The notes beneath the pieces were generated by a model. It did no database searches. It was given only the letters and a program-made list of their open reading frames with translations, and was not told the origin of the DNA. The translations under genes and the position numbers were made by a program. From DATKCN01 sp035513175 (GTDB lineage Bacteria; Chloroflexota; Chloroflexia; Thermomicrobiales; CFX8), in contig DATKCN010000176.1 in NCBI GenBank assembly GCA_035513175.1, positions 1 through 13,790 of the forward strand: DNA of 13,790 bases, in the 5' to 3' direction. Positions 5,615 to 13,790 of the stretch are shown one piece after another; position 1 is the stretch's first letter, and every line of letters starts with the position of its first letter.

Positions 5615-6640
5615 TCATTCGGCGTAGTGGCAGGCGACCCAATGGCCCGGCTCCAGCTCTCTCAGCGCCGGCTCGACCTCACTGCAGTCAGGGCGGGCGA
5701 TTGGACAACGCGGATGGAACCGGCAGCCACTGGGCGGGTTGGCCGGGCTGGGAACGTCGCCCTCAAGAATCAAGCGCTCGCGTTGGCGTCCGGGAACCGG
5801 AATCGGCACGGCGGAGATGAGCGCCTGCGTATACGGGTGCTTGGGGGCCTCGGTGATGCGACGAGATTCCCCAATCTCCACGAGCTTGCCGAGGTACATA
5901 ACGCCGACCCGGTCACTGATATGCGCGACCACTGCCAGATTGTGTGCGATGAACAGATAGGTCAGGTTGAACTCGCCCTGCAGCTTGCGCAGGAGATTGA
6001 GCACCTGAGCCTGAATCGAGACATCGAGCGCCGACACCGGCTCGTCGCAAATGATGAGCTCCGGGTTCAATGCCAGCGCGCGCGCGATGCCAATGCGCTG
6101 GCGCTGGCCTCCGGAGAACTCGTGCGGGTAGCGGTTGACGAAGTAGCTGTTCAACCCGACGACGCGCAGCAGCTCACGCACGCGCTCGCGCCGCTCCTCC
6201 TTCGACCCGATGCCGAAGATGTTCAGTGGCTCGCTGATGATCGAACCGACCGTCATGCGTGGGTCGAGGGAAGCGGACGGGTCCTGAAAGATCATTTGCA
6301 TGCCGCGGCGATGCTTGCGCATATCAGCTGCATCCAGGCTCGAAATGTCAGTTCCATTGAAGTTGATCGAGCCTGATGTCGGGTTGTACAGGCGGATGAT
6401 GGTCTGCCCGAGGGTGGTCTTGCCACAGCCGGATTCGCCGACCAGCCCGAACGTCTCGCCGCGCACGATTGAGAACGAGACGTCATCGACGGCGCGGATC
6501 GTCATCGCGGACCTGCGGGCCAGGAAACCGCCGCCGACACGGAAGTGCTTCTTGAGATGCTGGACATCGAGGATGGCGCCGGCCACGCCGCTCTTCGTTG
6601 TCGGCTGTGTACTCGCGTCAGCTGTCCTCTCAGTGGCCAC
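5615..6640 (-). CDS. dppF: Peptide ABC transporter ATP-binding protein DppF/OppF
   Basis: This 341-residue cytoplasmic ATPase pairs with DppD to drive peptide import. Visible motifs are Walker A GESGCGKT (68-75), Q-loop FQD (Q119), signature FSGGQRQR (175-182), Walker B LIICDEP (195-201) and the switch histidine in FIAHN (H233). The C-terminal region has HPY (268-270) and the cysteines C306, C312, C319 and C337 of the oligopeptide ATPase C-terminal domain; in related transporters such cysteines have been reported to hold an iron-sulfur cluster. The start is a GTG (6638-6640) with GGTGAG 5 nt upstream, 14 nt after the dppD stop, so the two genes are co-transcribed. About 24 residues precede the usual start of the ATPase domain. 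The gene is the last of the BCDF block. DppF versus OppF naming cannot be settled from sequence alone. Confidence 0.94.
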   Translation of the reverse strand: MATERTADASTQPTTKSGVAGAILDVQHLKKHFRVGGGFLARRSAMTIRAVDDVSFSIVRGETFGLVGESGCGKTTLGQTIIRLYNPTSGSINFNGTDISSLDAADMRKHRRGMQMIFQDPSASLDPRMTVGSIISEPLNIFGIGSKEERRERVRELLRVVGLNSYFVNRYPHEFSGGQRQRIGIARALALNPELIICDEPVSALDVSIQAQVLNLLRKLQGEFNLTYLFIAHNLAVVAHISDRVGVMYLGKLVEIGESRRITEAPKHPYTQALISAVPIPVPGRQRERLILEGDVPSPANPPSGCRFHPRCPIARPDCSEVEPALRELEPGHWVACHYAE

Positions 6641-6654
6641 GTTCGCTCACCGTT

Positions 6655-7749
<1,095 letters not shown>

Positions 7750-7855
7750 GGATCCCCGGCTTCCTGTTCGCAACGGATCGTCGCATCACATGCCTCATTG
7801 CCGCTCGCTCCTCGCCCCAGTGTGCTTGACGGCCCGACCGTGCGTCCAACCTGGC

Positions 7856-8776
7856 TTACTCATTCATCTTCACGTCCAGCGCGTCGCGAAGACCATCGCC
7901 CAGGAAAGTGAACGCCAGCATCGTCAATGCGATGGCAAGGCAGGGAAATATCATCATGTGCTGCACGGACTGGATGTACTGCTGACCAGTGCCGACCATC
8001 TGTCCCCAGCTGGGCTGCGGCGGGCGAATGCCGACACCAACGAAGGACAGCGACGCCTCGATGAAGATGGCCTGCGGGATGCCGAACGTGAGCGCGACGA
8101 CGATCGGCGTGAGGCTGTTCGGCAGCATGTGGCGAATGATGATGTAGCCGCTGCCGCCGCCGGCGACCCGGGACGCCTTGATGTACTCCTGCTCGCGGTT
8201 TGCCAGCATCACGCCGCGCACCAGGCGCGCCATCGTGACCCAGCCGGTGACGCCGATCGCGATGAAGATGTTCTTCATGCCGGGACCAAGCATGTTGACC
8301 AACAGGAGCACTAGCAGCAGTTGAGGGATCGCGTAGAAGACGTCGACGACGCGCATGAGCGCGTTATCGACGCGACCGCTGTAGAACCCAGCAATTGCGC
8401 CAACTGGCACTCCGATACCCAGAACAATGATCTGCGCCACGACGCCCACCAGCAACGACACGCGAGCGCCGTACACCATGCGGCTGAACATGTCGCGGCC
8501 GTTCTGATCGATGCCCATCGGGAAGTACCAGGACGGCGTCTCGAGCGCGAGCTGGAAGTGGACGACTTCTGCTTCTCCGTACGGCGCGATCAGGGGCGCG
8601 AACAGCGCGATCGAGCACAGGAGAATCACCGTCGCAAGCCCGAACACCGCGAGTTTGTTCTTGAGCAGGCGCCGCCAGGCGTCGCCCCACAAGCTCGCCT
8701 GTCGTAATGGAATGACTTCAGCCGCCTCCGCCAGTAGCTCCGCCTGGCTGACCTGACGATCCTGTGGCGTCGCCAT
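7856..8776 (-). CDS. dppC: Peptide ABC transporter permease DppC/OppC
   Basis: This 306-residue inner-membrane permease forms the channel with DppB. The N-terminal 40 residues are cytoplasmic, with LLKNKLAVFGL leading into the first membrane helix (about 43-64). The family block FPMGIDQNGRDMFSRMVYGA (85-104) lies before the second helix. The EAA loop that contacts the ATPases is at about 198-226 (EYIKASRVAGGGSGYIIIRH and following), and LSFVGVGIRPPQPSWG (243-258) and GDGLRDALD (293-301) are the C-terminal family blocks. The ATG at 8774-8776 follows the dppB stop by 3 nt, with GGAGGAG (8785-8791) inside the end of dppB, which implies translational coupling. Length and helix pattern are normal for the family. 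Confidence 0.95.
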   Translation of the reverse strand: MATPQDRQVSQAELLAEAAEVIPLRQASLWGDAWRRLLKNKLAVFGLATVILLCSIALFAPLIAPYGEAEVVHFQLALETPSWYFPMGIDQNGRDMFSRMVYGARVSLLVGVVAQIIVLGIGVPVGAIAGFYSGRVDNALMRVVDVFYAIPQLLLVLLLVNMLGPGMKNIFIAIGVTGWVTMARLVRGVMLANREQEYIKASRVAGGGSGYIIIRHMLPNSLTPIVVALTFGIPQAIFIEASLSFVGVGIRPPQPSWGQMVGTGQQYIQSVQHMMIFPCLAIALTMLAFTFLGDGLRDALDVKMNE

Positions 8777-8779
8777 GGG

Positions 8780-9733
8780 TTACTCTCCTCCGCCGGATAG
8801 GCGAATGCGGGGGTCGATGATGCCGTATGCGATATCGACGACCAGGTTCATGACGGCCAGGAAGGTGCCGTAGAGTAGCACAACCGCCATGATCATTGGA
8901 TGATCTTTGGTTGACATGCTCGTCACGAAGAACTGGCCGACTCCCGGAACACGGAACACTTTCTCCACGAAGAACGAGCCGGTGCCAAGGGCGGCGAAGA
9001 GCGGGCCGATTAACGTGATGACGGGAATGAGCGCGTTACGCAGCACATGCTTGACGATGACCTTCTGCTCCGCCAGACCCTTGGCGCGCGCCGTTCGCAC
9101 GTAGTCGGAGCGAATCACGTCGATCATGCTGGAACGGGTATAGCGCGCCAGTTGCGCAAATGGGCCGGCGCCGAGCGCGATCGTTGGTAACAGCCAGTCG
9201 CGCGGACTTTCCCAACCTCCTACCCTGAAGAAGCGCCACCCGGTCCATTCAGGCATCCAGATCGCAAAGAAAATCAGGAGCATGATGCCTAACACGAAAC
9301 TGGGGACGCTATAGAAGAGGATGGCGAATGATGCGCTGATATAGTCCAGCGGACCATTCTGGTTCACGGCGGCCAGGATGCCCAGCGCCAGACCGCCGAT
9401 GGTCGCCGCTGCCAGCGCCATGGCGCCGAGGTGGAGCGACACCGGCACCGTACGCCGGAGGATGTCATTGACCCGCTGCGAGCGGCGCGCGTACGACTCG
9501 CCGAAGTCCCCACGCACCGCTTTCCCCAGGTAAATGACGAATCGAACGGGGAGCGGCTTGTCGAGGCCGTAATGCCGTTCGATCTGCTCGATGACATCCT
9601 GGCGAAGGTTGTTGGCGCCTTCCGGCTGAAATGGGCTTCCGGGGGTGAGGTTCATGACGATGAACGTGACCATGGCGACGGCGAGGATCGTCGGGATGAA
9701 CCACAAGATGCGCCTGATAATGAAATTGACCAT
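8780..9733 (-). CDS. dppB: Peptide ABC transporter permease DppB/OppB
   Basis: This 317-residue membrane protein is the first gene of the BCDF block. It begins with the typical IIRRILWFIPTILAVAMVTF membrane segment. GDFGES (75-80) follows in the periplasmic loop, with further helices at about 100-123, 133-158 and 281-305. The EAA loop runs from about 210 to 238 (DYVRTARAKGLAEQKVIVKH, then LRNALIPVI). FFVEKVFRVPGVGQF (254-268) and the C-terminal DPRIRL are also family blocks. The ATG at 9731-9733 has AAAGGA about 10 nt upstream. A 391-bp noncoding region with a strong promoter precedes it, which fits the head gene of the operon. Confidence 0.95.
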   Translation of the reverse strand: MVNFIIRRILWFIPTILAVAMVTFIVMNLTPGSPFQPEGANNLRQDVIEQIERHYGLDKPLPVRFVIYLGKAVRGDFGESYARRSQRVNDILRRTVPVSLHLGAMALAAATIGGLALGILAAVNQNGPLDYISASFAILFYSVPSFVLGIMLLIFFAIWMPEWTGWRFFRVGGWESPRDWLLPTIALGAGPFAQLARYTRSSMIDVIRSDYVRTARAKGLAEQKVIVKHVLRNALIPVITLIGPLFAALGTGSFFVEKVFRVPGVGQFFVTSMSTKDHPMIMAVVLLYGTFLAVMNLVVDIAYGIIDPRIRLSGGGE

Positions 9734-9779
9734 CGCGAAGGCGTCCTTTCCTGGGCCACCGGCGGTCCGCCCTGGAAGT

Positions 9780-9796
9780 CGCCGCCACTGGCGGCG
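9780..9796. promoter_or_regulatory. GC-rich hairpin in the dppB 5' untranslated region
   Basis: CGCCGCCA and TGGCGGCG are perfectly complementary across a single central base, so a realistic fold is a 7-bp stem with a 3-nt loop. It sits 47 nt upstream of the dppB start codon, above the ribosome binding site. It could affect mRNA stability or translation; the sequence shows no more than the structure. Confidence 0.4.
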
Positions 9797-10065
9797 GGGC
9801 CATGCAGATGCCGGAAGTTCCGCGTCCCGCAGGCGCTCGGCGTCGATGCCGTCGTGCGTGCGGGAACCGGGTCCTGCGTCCGTGGAACGTCGTATCGCGC
9901 TGCCTGAAGCGTTCGACCATCAATCATCGTGGAGTTGACTCGGGCTGGGGCCGCTGAACCGTTGCCAGGTTCCGCCGCCTCACCCTGAATCTTGCTGAAC
10001 CGACCCCCCAGCGCGTCGGCACAGGCACTCTAACAGATGTCTGATGAAACTCTCGATTGGCGCGG

Positions 10066-10095
10066 ACTATACACGCTTAACTTTCAGAGTGTCAA
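10066..10095 (-). promoter_or_regulatory. Near-consensus sigma-70-type promoter for dppBCDF
   Basis: On the minus strand TTGACA (10090-10095, perfect -35) is followed by an 18-nt spacer and TATAGT (10066-10071, five of six matches to the -10). It is the best promoter in the window. It begins 30 nt after the ROK kinase stop codon and points towards dppB. Expected transcription start is near 10059. Confidence 0.75.
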
Positions 10096-10106
10096 GCGCT
10101 ATGCAT

Positions 10107-10124
10107 CGGTGTACGCTATCACCG
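10107..10124. other. Short inverted repeat just upstream of the dpp promoter
   Basis: CGGTG (10107-10111) and CACCG (10120-10124) flank 8 nt. The repeat lies between the ROK stop codon and the -35 box. It may be a weak terminator for the ROK gene or an upstream activator/operator site. The arms are only 5 bp, so chance is quite possible. Confidence 0.25.
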
Positions 10125-11081
10125 TTACAACTGGTTTTCGTGGAACACGAGCGCGGCTGAACCAATGATGCCGGACTTGATGCCCAGCGTCGAGGCGACC
10201 AGCCGCGCGTCCTGGCGGATTGCAGGCATGGCGTAGGTCGCGATGGCCCGCCGGACAGGCTCCAGCAGCGGTTCGCCGATCTCCGATAGCCCGCCACCGA
10301 TCACGATCAGCTCCGGATTGAAGATGTTAATGAAGTTCGCAATGCCTGCTCCGAGCGCCGTTCCCGCACGCTCGAGCAGCCGCAGCGCGTCCGGATCCCC
10401 CAGTCGAGCCGCAGCCCCTACTGCCCTGGGACCAACGGGTTGGCCGCGAGCCGCCTCCGCGATCGCGAGTCCCCGCCCGGAGCTGACGAGGTGTTGCGCG
10501 TCGCGGGTAATAGACCAGGCAGAACAATACGCCTCGATGCAGCCGATGGAGCCGCAGGTGCAGCGCGGACCGTCGATGCTGACGGTGACATGACCGAGTT
10601 CCCCTCCCAGGCCACGCGCGCCGTCGATGAGGCGTCCGTCCGCGATAACGCCGCCACCGATGCCGGTGCCCAGGCCGATGTAGATCATATTCCGCACATC
10701 GCGGCCAGAGCCGAAGTAGAACTCGCCGAGCGCGGCCGCATTTGCGTCGTTGCCAAGCACGATATGGCGCCCGGTGAGTCGCGCCAGCCGGTCGCCCAGC
10801 GGCACGTCGCGCCAGCCTGGGAGATTCGGCGTGAAGAAGATGACGCCGGTCCGGGGGTCGAGTGGGCCCGGCGCCGCGACGCCGACGGGCACGTTCGCGT
10901 CCACTCGACACGCCGTCGCGGCTTCGAGAATGGCGTTCGCGATGCGTTCGATGACCGAGTCCACGCCTTCATTCGCGAGCGTCGAAGTGCTTGTTTCATA
11001 CAGAAGCCTGCCGGTCGAATCGACCACGGCAGCGCGCAGGTTGGTGCCGCCCAGGTCCACGCCAAGTGCGACGTTGCTCAT
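10125..11081 (-). CDS. ROK-family sugar kinase (glucokinase-like)
   Basis: This 318-residue protein would phosphorylate glucose or a related hexose with ATP in the cytoplasm. DLGGTN (9-14) is the phosphate-binding loop, NDANAAALGE (111-120) carries the catalytic D112, and IGLGTGIGGG (135-144) completes the ATPase-type fold. H164 in ELGHVTV with C174, C176 and C181 (CTCGSIGC) is the ROK zinc site. FNPELIVIGGGLSE (254-267) is the second family signature. There is no N-terminal helix-turn-helix, so it is a kinase rather than a ROK repressor. Two close ATGs are possible; I choose the one at 11079-11081 because GAAGGG is 6 nt upstream, while the first (11085-11087) touches that site. The preceding glycosyltransferase gene ends 67 nt upstream. 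Substrate (glucose, N-acetylmannosamine, fructose and others occur in the family) is not fixed by sequence. Confidence 0.9.
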   Translation of the reverse strand: MSNVALGVDLGGTNLRAAVVDSTGRLLYETSTSTLANEGVDSVIERIANAILEAATACRVDANVPVGVAAPGPLDPRTGVIFFTPNLPGWRDVPLGDRLARLTGRHIVLGNDANAAALGEFYFGSGRDVRNMIYIGLGTGIGGGVIADGRLIDGARGLGGELGHVTVSIDGPRCTCGSIGCIEAYCSAWSITRDAQHLVSSGRGLAIAEAARGQPVGPRAVGAAARLGDPDALRLLERAGTALGAGIANFINIFNPELIVIGGGLSEIGEPLLEPVRRAIATYAMPAIRQDARLVASTLGIKSGIIGSAALVFHENQL

Positions 11082-11087
11082 GGCCAT

Positions 11088-11093
11088 CCCTTC
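11088..11093 (-). promoter_or_regulatory. Ribosome binding site that sets the ROK kinase start
   Basis: GAAGGG on the minus strand directly abuts the first ATG (11085-11087) but lies 6 nt before the second (11079-11081). Spacing therefore favours the second ATG and a protein beginning MSNVALGVDLGGTN. Confidence 0.65.
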
Positions 11094-11148
11094 GAGCTGA
11101 CTCCAACGCGCGGCGGCGGTTCTGGAGCGACGACGCCCCCGGTTCGGA

Positions 11149-11886
11149 CTACCTGAACAATCGGTAGCGGATCAAGGTCCTCAGGACGACGAGCGCGTCC
11201 TTCCAGGATATCTTCTTACCCTCCCAGAACTCCCGGCCATTGTATGAGATCGGAACCTCGTAGATGCGCACGCCGCTGCGCAGGATCTTGGCGGTGATCT
11301 CCGGGTCAATCCCCCAGCGCATTTGCTTGATGTCGAGGTTCTGGGCGATGTCCCTGGTGAACACCTTGTAGCACGTCTCCATGTCAGTCAGGGTCGTGTC
11401 GAAGAGGACGTTGGTCACCAGGGTCAGGAACTTGTTCCCCATCGAGTGCCAGAAATACATCGCCTTGTGCTCGCCCAGGAAGCGCGAGCCGTAGACAGCC
11501 TTGGAGCGGCCTTCGAGGATCGGCTTCAACAGAACGTGATAGTCGCGTGGATCGTACTCAAGGTCCGCGTCCTGGATGATGACGATGTCGCCGGTAACGT
11601 TGGCGAGCCCGGTCTTGACCGCGCCACCCTTGCCCTTGTTCGTCCTGTGCAGAATCACGGTCGTGTCAGCATGCTCGTATTCGGCTTGAAGGAGCTGCTG
11701 TGTCCGGTCCGTCGAGCAATCATCGACGACGATAATCTGCTTAGGGATTGGCACGGCGCGGACACGCTTCAGAATCTCCGCGATCGTGCGCTCCTCGTTG
11801 TACACGGGCACGATAACCGACAGGACGATGTTCGCCTCGGCGCGCGGTTCGAGGACCCTGTCGGGGGCGAGGCCGGAGGGCGCCAT
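11149..11886 (-). CDS. Family 2 glycosyltransferase (DPM1/dolichol-phosphate-mannose synthase-like)
   Basis: This 245-residue protein is a GT-A fold glycosyltransferase that should move a sugar from a nucleotide donor to a lipid phosphate or similar acceptor on the cytoplasmic face. Motifs are VIVPVYNEE (24-32), VVDDCSTD (53-60, D55/D56 binding the nucleotide), NKGKGGAV (83-90), QDADLEYDP (105-113, metal-binding D106 and D108), YGSRF (132-136) and TDMETCYKVF (167-176). No strong transmembrane helix is seen, so it is the short, soluble form without the C-terminal membrane anchor of longer members. The ATG at 11884-11886 has AAGGAA about 7 nt upstream. It follows hslU by 37 nt and may share its transcript. 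Donor and acceptor cannot be read from the sequence. Confidence 0.9.
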   Translation of the reverse strand: MAPSGLAPDRVLEPRAEANIVLSVIVPVYNEERTIAEILKRVRAVPIPKQIIVVDDCSTDRTQQLLQAEYEHADTTVILHRTNKGKGGAVKTGLANVTGDIVIIQDADLEYDPRDYHVLLKPILEGRSKAVYGSRFLGEHKAMYFWHSMGNKFLTLVTNVLFDTTLTDMETCYKVFTRDIAQNLDIKQMRWGIDPEITAKILRSGVRIYEVPISYNGREFWEGKKISWKDALVVLRTLIRYRLFR

Positions 11887-11923
11887 GCTGTTCTTCCTTT
11901 CGGGTGGCGACCTGATCAGGGAA

Positions 11924-13321
11924 CTACAGGATGGCGTTGTTCAGGTCGTCGTCAGAAACGATGTCGCCGATACGCTCGGTTACGTAGGCTGCGTCGACGA
12001 CGACCGTGCTGCCGGACTGTTCGGGCGCATCGAACGAGACTCCTTCGAGCACACGTTCGACGATCGTGTGCAGCCGGCGGGCGCCGATATCCTCGGTGCG
12101 CGAGTTGACCTCGGCGGCAAGCGCGGCGATCTCGCGCAGCCCGTCCTCGTGGAAGTCGAGGGTGACTCCCTCGGTTGCCAGCAGCGCGACGGACTGCCGA
12201 GTAAGCGCGTTCTCCGGCTCGGTCAGGATTGCGAACAGATCGTCCTCATCGAGACTGTGCAGCTCGACGCGCAGTGGGAAGCGTCCCTGAAGCTCAGGAA
12301 TGAGGTCTGATGGCCGCGCCGACGTAAACGATCCGGCGGCGATGAACAGGATATGGTCGGTTCGCACCGGCCCATGCCGCGTCAGCACGACGCAGCCCTC
12401 GATGATCGGCAGCAGGTCGCGCTGGACACCTTCGCCGGAGATGTCCGGGCCGAAGTCGCCGCCCCCGTGAATCGTCTTGTCGAGCTCATCGATGAAGACG
12501 ACTCCTGCCTCCTCGACGCGCCGGATCGCGGTTTCGACGATCGAGTCGATATCGATGAGCCGCTGGGCTTCCTGATGTGTGAGGATGTGGCGCGCTTCCT
12601 GGACCGATACGCGCCGCTGCTCGCGTCGGGGTGCGAATGAGTCCAGCATGCCCCGGAACGCGTCATGCAACTCTTCTGGTGACACGCCAGAGACGATCTC
12701 AACCGGCGACGAGAAGAGCTCGGAGTCCGTCTCGATGTCGATTTCCACCGTCTCGCCGGCCAGCGCATCGATGGAATCCTGCGAGAGCAGGTTGACAAGC
12801 TGCTTGCGCTTGCGGGTCAGGCGGCGCTTATCGGCAGTCGTCACGATCGGCTGGCCAGCCGCGGCGGTGTCGACGATGCCGCCGTTCTGCGTTCCGCGTT
12901 GCTCCGCCTGCTCGACCAGCAGGTCGACCAGGCGTTGGACGGCCGCGCCACGCGCCTGCGCGCGCACCGCGTCCATACGCTCGCCATGCAGCTGGCTGAT
13001 GCTCGACTCAAGCAGCTCGCGGATCATCGACTCCACGTCGCGCCCAACGTACCCGACTTCCGTAAACTTGGTCGCCTCAACCTTGATGAATGGCGCGTTC
13101 ACAACGCGGGAGACCCGCCGCGCGATCTCGGTCTTGCCAACGCCGGTAGGACCGATCATGAGGATGTTCTTCGGTTGAACCTCGCCGCGCAGGTCATCGC
13201 CAAGCTGTTGCCGGCGCCAGCGGTTGCGCAGCGCGATAGCGACGGCGCGCTTGGCTTCCTCCTGCCCGATCACGTAGCGATCGAGCTCGGCAACGATTTC
13301 CTTTGGCGTCAATCCATTCAC
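11924..13321 (-). CDS. hslU: ATP-dependent protease ATPase subunit HslU
   Basis: This 465-residue AAA+ unfoldase forms the hexamer that feeds substrates into HslV. Motifs are Walker A GPTGVGKT (57-64), the pore loop GYVGRDVE (90-97), a charged I-domain (about 112-240), Walker B VVFIDELD (274-281), ARPSDLIPELQGRF (335-348, arginine-finger region) and GARRLHT (413-419, sensor II). The C-terminus, DDLNNAIL, resembles the tail that inserts into HslV pockets. It is about 20 residues longer than the E. coli protein, apparently because of the I-domain segment near 140-175. The start is a GTG (13319-13321) whose last two bases form part of the hslV TGA stop, a GTGA overlap; the upstream Shine-Dalgarno match is weak, so translational coupling to hslV is likely. 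Confidence 0.96.
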   Translation of the reverse strand: MNGLTPKEIVAELDRYVIGQEEAKRAVAIALRNRWRRQQLGDDLRGEVQPKNILMIGPTGVGKTEIARRVSRVVNAPFIKVEATKFTEVGYVGRDVESMIRELLESSISQLHGERMDAVRAQARGAAVQRLVDLLVEQAEQRGTQNGGIVDTAAAGQPIVTTADKRRLTRKRKQLVNLLSQDSIDALAGETVEIDIETDSELFSSPVEIVSGVSPEELHDAFRGMLDSFAPRREQRRVSVQEARHILTHQEAQRLIDIDSIVETAIRRVEEAGVVFIDELDKTIHGGGDFGPDISGEGVQRDLLPIIEGCVVLTRHGPVRTDHILFIAAGSFTSARPSDLIPELQGRFPLRVELHSLDEDDLFAILTEPENALTRQSVALLATEGVTLDFHEDGLREIAALAAEVNSRTEDIGARRLHTIVERVLEGVSFDAPEQSGSTVVVDAAYVTERIGDIVSDDDLNNAIL

Positions 13322-13790
13322 GATGTCGCCGCCTTTCGACGACGTCGGTCAGATTCAGGCGCGGTCGCGTTTTGCGGCTCAACTGTTTTGGCTTCATCGG
13401 ACGGGGCGTATTCGATCGTAATGCGGTCGTTCGTGAAAATGCACAGCTGCGCCGCGATGGCCATGGCCTCGCCGGCGATCTGACGCGGCGCCATGGTTGT
13501 GTGGAGCGCCAGCGCGCGGGCGGCCGCCATCGCGTACGGGGCGCCTGTGCCGATGGCGACGATGCCGTCGTCCGGCTGGATCACGTCCCCCTCGCCAGAC
13601 AGAACAAAAATCTGATCGGGGTCGGCCACGATGAGCTGAGCTTCGAGTCGACGCAGGTAGCGGTCGGTGCGCCACTCTTTGGCCAGCTCGACCGACGCGC
13701 GGCGCAGATCCCCCTTTGCTTCGCGCAACTGCGTTTCGAACTTCTCAAAGAGGGTCATCGCGTCGGCCACGGCTCCAGCGAAGCCCGCGA
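13318..13790 (-). CDS. hslV: ATP-dependent protease peptidase subunit HslV (partial, 5' end outside window)
   Basis: The frame runs off the right edge, so the N-terminus with the catalytic threonine is not visible. The 156 complete codons read AGFAGAVADAMTLFEKFE at the edge, then VELAKEWRTDRYLRRLEAQLIVAD, GDVIQPDDGIVAIGTGAPYA and CIFTNDRITIEY, all matching the HslV proteasome-like beta subunit. A GTG inside the visible part could be mistaken for a start, but homology continues upstream of it. HslV normally ends soon after the TIEEL-type segment; here about 29 further residues follow, ending in RRRRKAATS. The stop overlaps the hslU start by 4 nt. With HslU it forms the two-component protease that degrades misfolded and regulatory proteins. 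Confidence 0.95.
   Translation of the reverse strand, partial: AGFAGAVADAMTLFEKFETQLREAKGDLRRASVELAKEWRTDRYLRRLEAQLIVADPDQIFVLSGEGDVIQPDDGIVAIGTGAPYAMAAARALALHTTMAPRQIAGEAMAIAAQLCIFTNDRITIEYAPSDEAKTVEPQNATAPESDRRRRKAATS

Larger units (their letters stand above)
9734..10124 (-). promoter_or_regulatory. Noncoding leader of the dppBCDF operon
   Basis: I see no convincing gene in this 391-bp stretch. From the promoter at 10066-10095 the transcript would begin near 10059, giving a 5' untranslated region of about 325 nt. It contains CGGTTCAGC twice on the minus strand (9953-9961 and 9994-10002), a short stem CCGAC/GTCGG (10000-10019) and a tight GC hairpin 47 nt before dppB (9780-9796). Frames starting with ATG in the leader run out of frame into dppB and have no good ribosome binding site. 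No known riboswitch core was recognised. Confidence 0.5.

Noticed and set aside
7750..7855. Possible small gene or promoter in the dppC-dppD gap.
   Set aside because: ATGs here run into early stops or lack a ribosome binding site, and no -35/-10 pair was found.
9465..9927. ATG-started minus-strand frames in the dppB leader that run out of frame into dppB.
   Set aside because: They have no good ribosome binding site and Arg/Pro-rich random-looking translations.
9950..9990. Minus-strand GGAACCTGGCAACGG resembles the GGCAAC part of an S-box (SAM-I) riboswitch.
   Set aside because: The other core box (AGAG-GG-GGAGGGA type) and the pairing stems are missing, so the resemblance is only a few bases.

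Overview
The window is a high-GC bacterial chromosome segment, almost fully coding, with nearly all genes on the minus strand. The best guess for the source is a member of the Chloroflexota, near Thermomicrobia/Sphaerobacter. The basis is indirect: GC-rich codon use, frequent GTG starts, a Tat-plus-lipobox substrate-binding protein with a long Thr/Pro/Ala linker, and a HemL-like aminotransferase beside peptide-transport genes. No rRNA or other phylogenetic marker fixes the taxonomy. I see no tRNA, insertion sequence, CRISPR array or phage gene.

Layout. Bases 1-441 (minus) hold the N-terminal part of a PLP enzyme of the D-cysteine desulfhydrase/ACC deaminase family. It is divergent from a plus-strand class III, HemL-like aminotransferase (609-1976). 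A strong hairpin at 2003-2026 separates that gene from a convergent class IV, branched-chain-type aminotransferase (2057-3007, minus). Another hairpin at 3171-3196 follows the gene for an oligopeptide-type substrate-binding lipoprotein (3231-5123, minus). A 491-bp noncoding leader with several palindromes (5124-5614) lies upstream of that gene. Beyond it are the rest of the peptide ABC importer in transcription order dppB, dppC, dppD, dppF (9733 down to 5615), served by a near-consensus sigma-70-type promoter at 10066-10095 and a roughly 325-nt leader. Further right, still minus, are a ROK-family sugar kinase (10125-11081), a soluble GT2 glycosyltransferase (11149-11886), hslU (11924-13321) and the 3' part of hslV (13318-13790, cut by the window edge).

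How they work together. The lipoprotein captures peptides outside the membrane, DppB/DppC form the channel and DppD/DppF hydrolyse ATP. The three PLP enzymes could process amino acids released from imported peptides, but that link rests on proximity only. HslV and HslU form the ATP-dependent HslUV protease, and their genes overlap by 4 nt. The glycosyltransferase and ROK kinase follow at 37 and 67 nt and may share the transcript.

Overall this is an ordinary metabolic and transport region. I found no convincing new defence, mobile or biosynthetic system. The points most worth a second look are the paired palindromic sites in the lipoprotein gene leader, the HemL-like enzyme lacking the usual C-terminal HemL signature, the sequence variant in the class IV aminotransferase, and the C-terminal tail on HslV.
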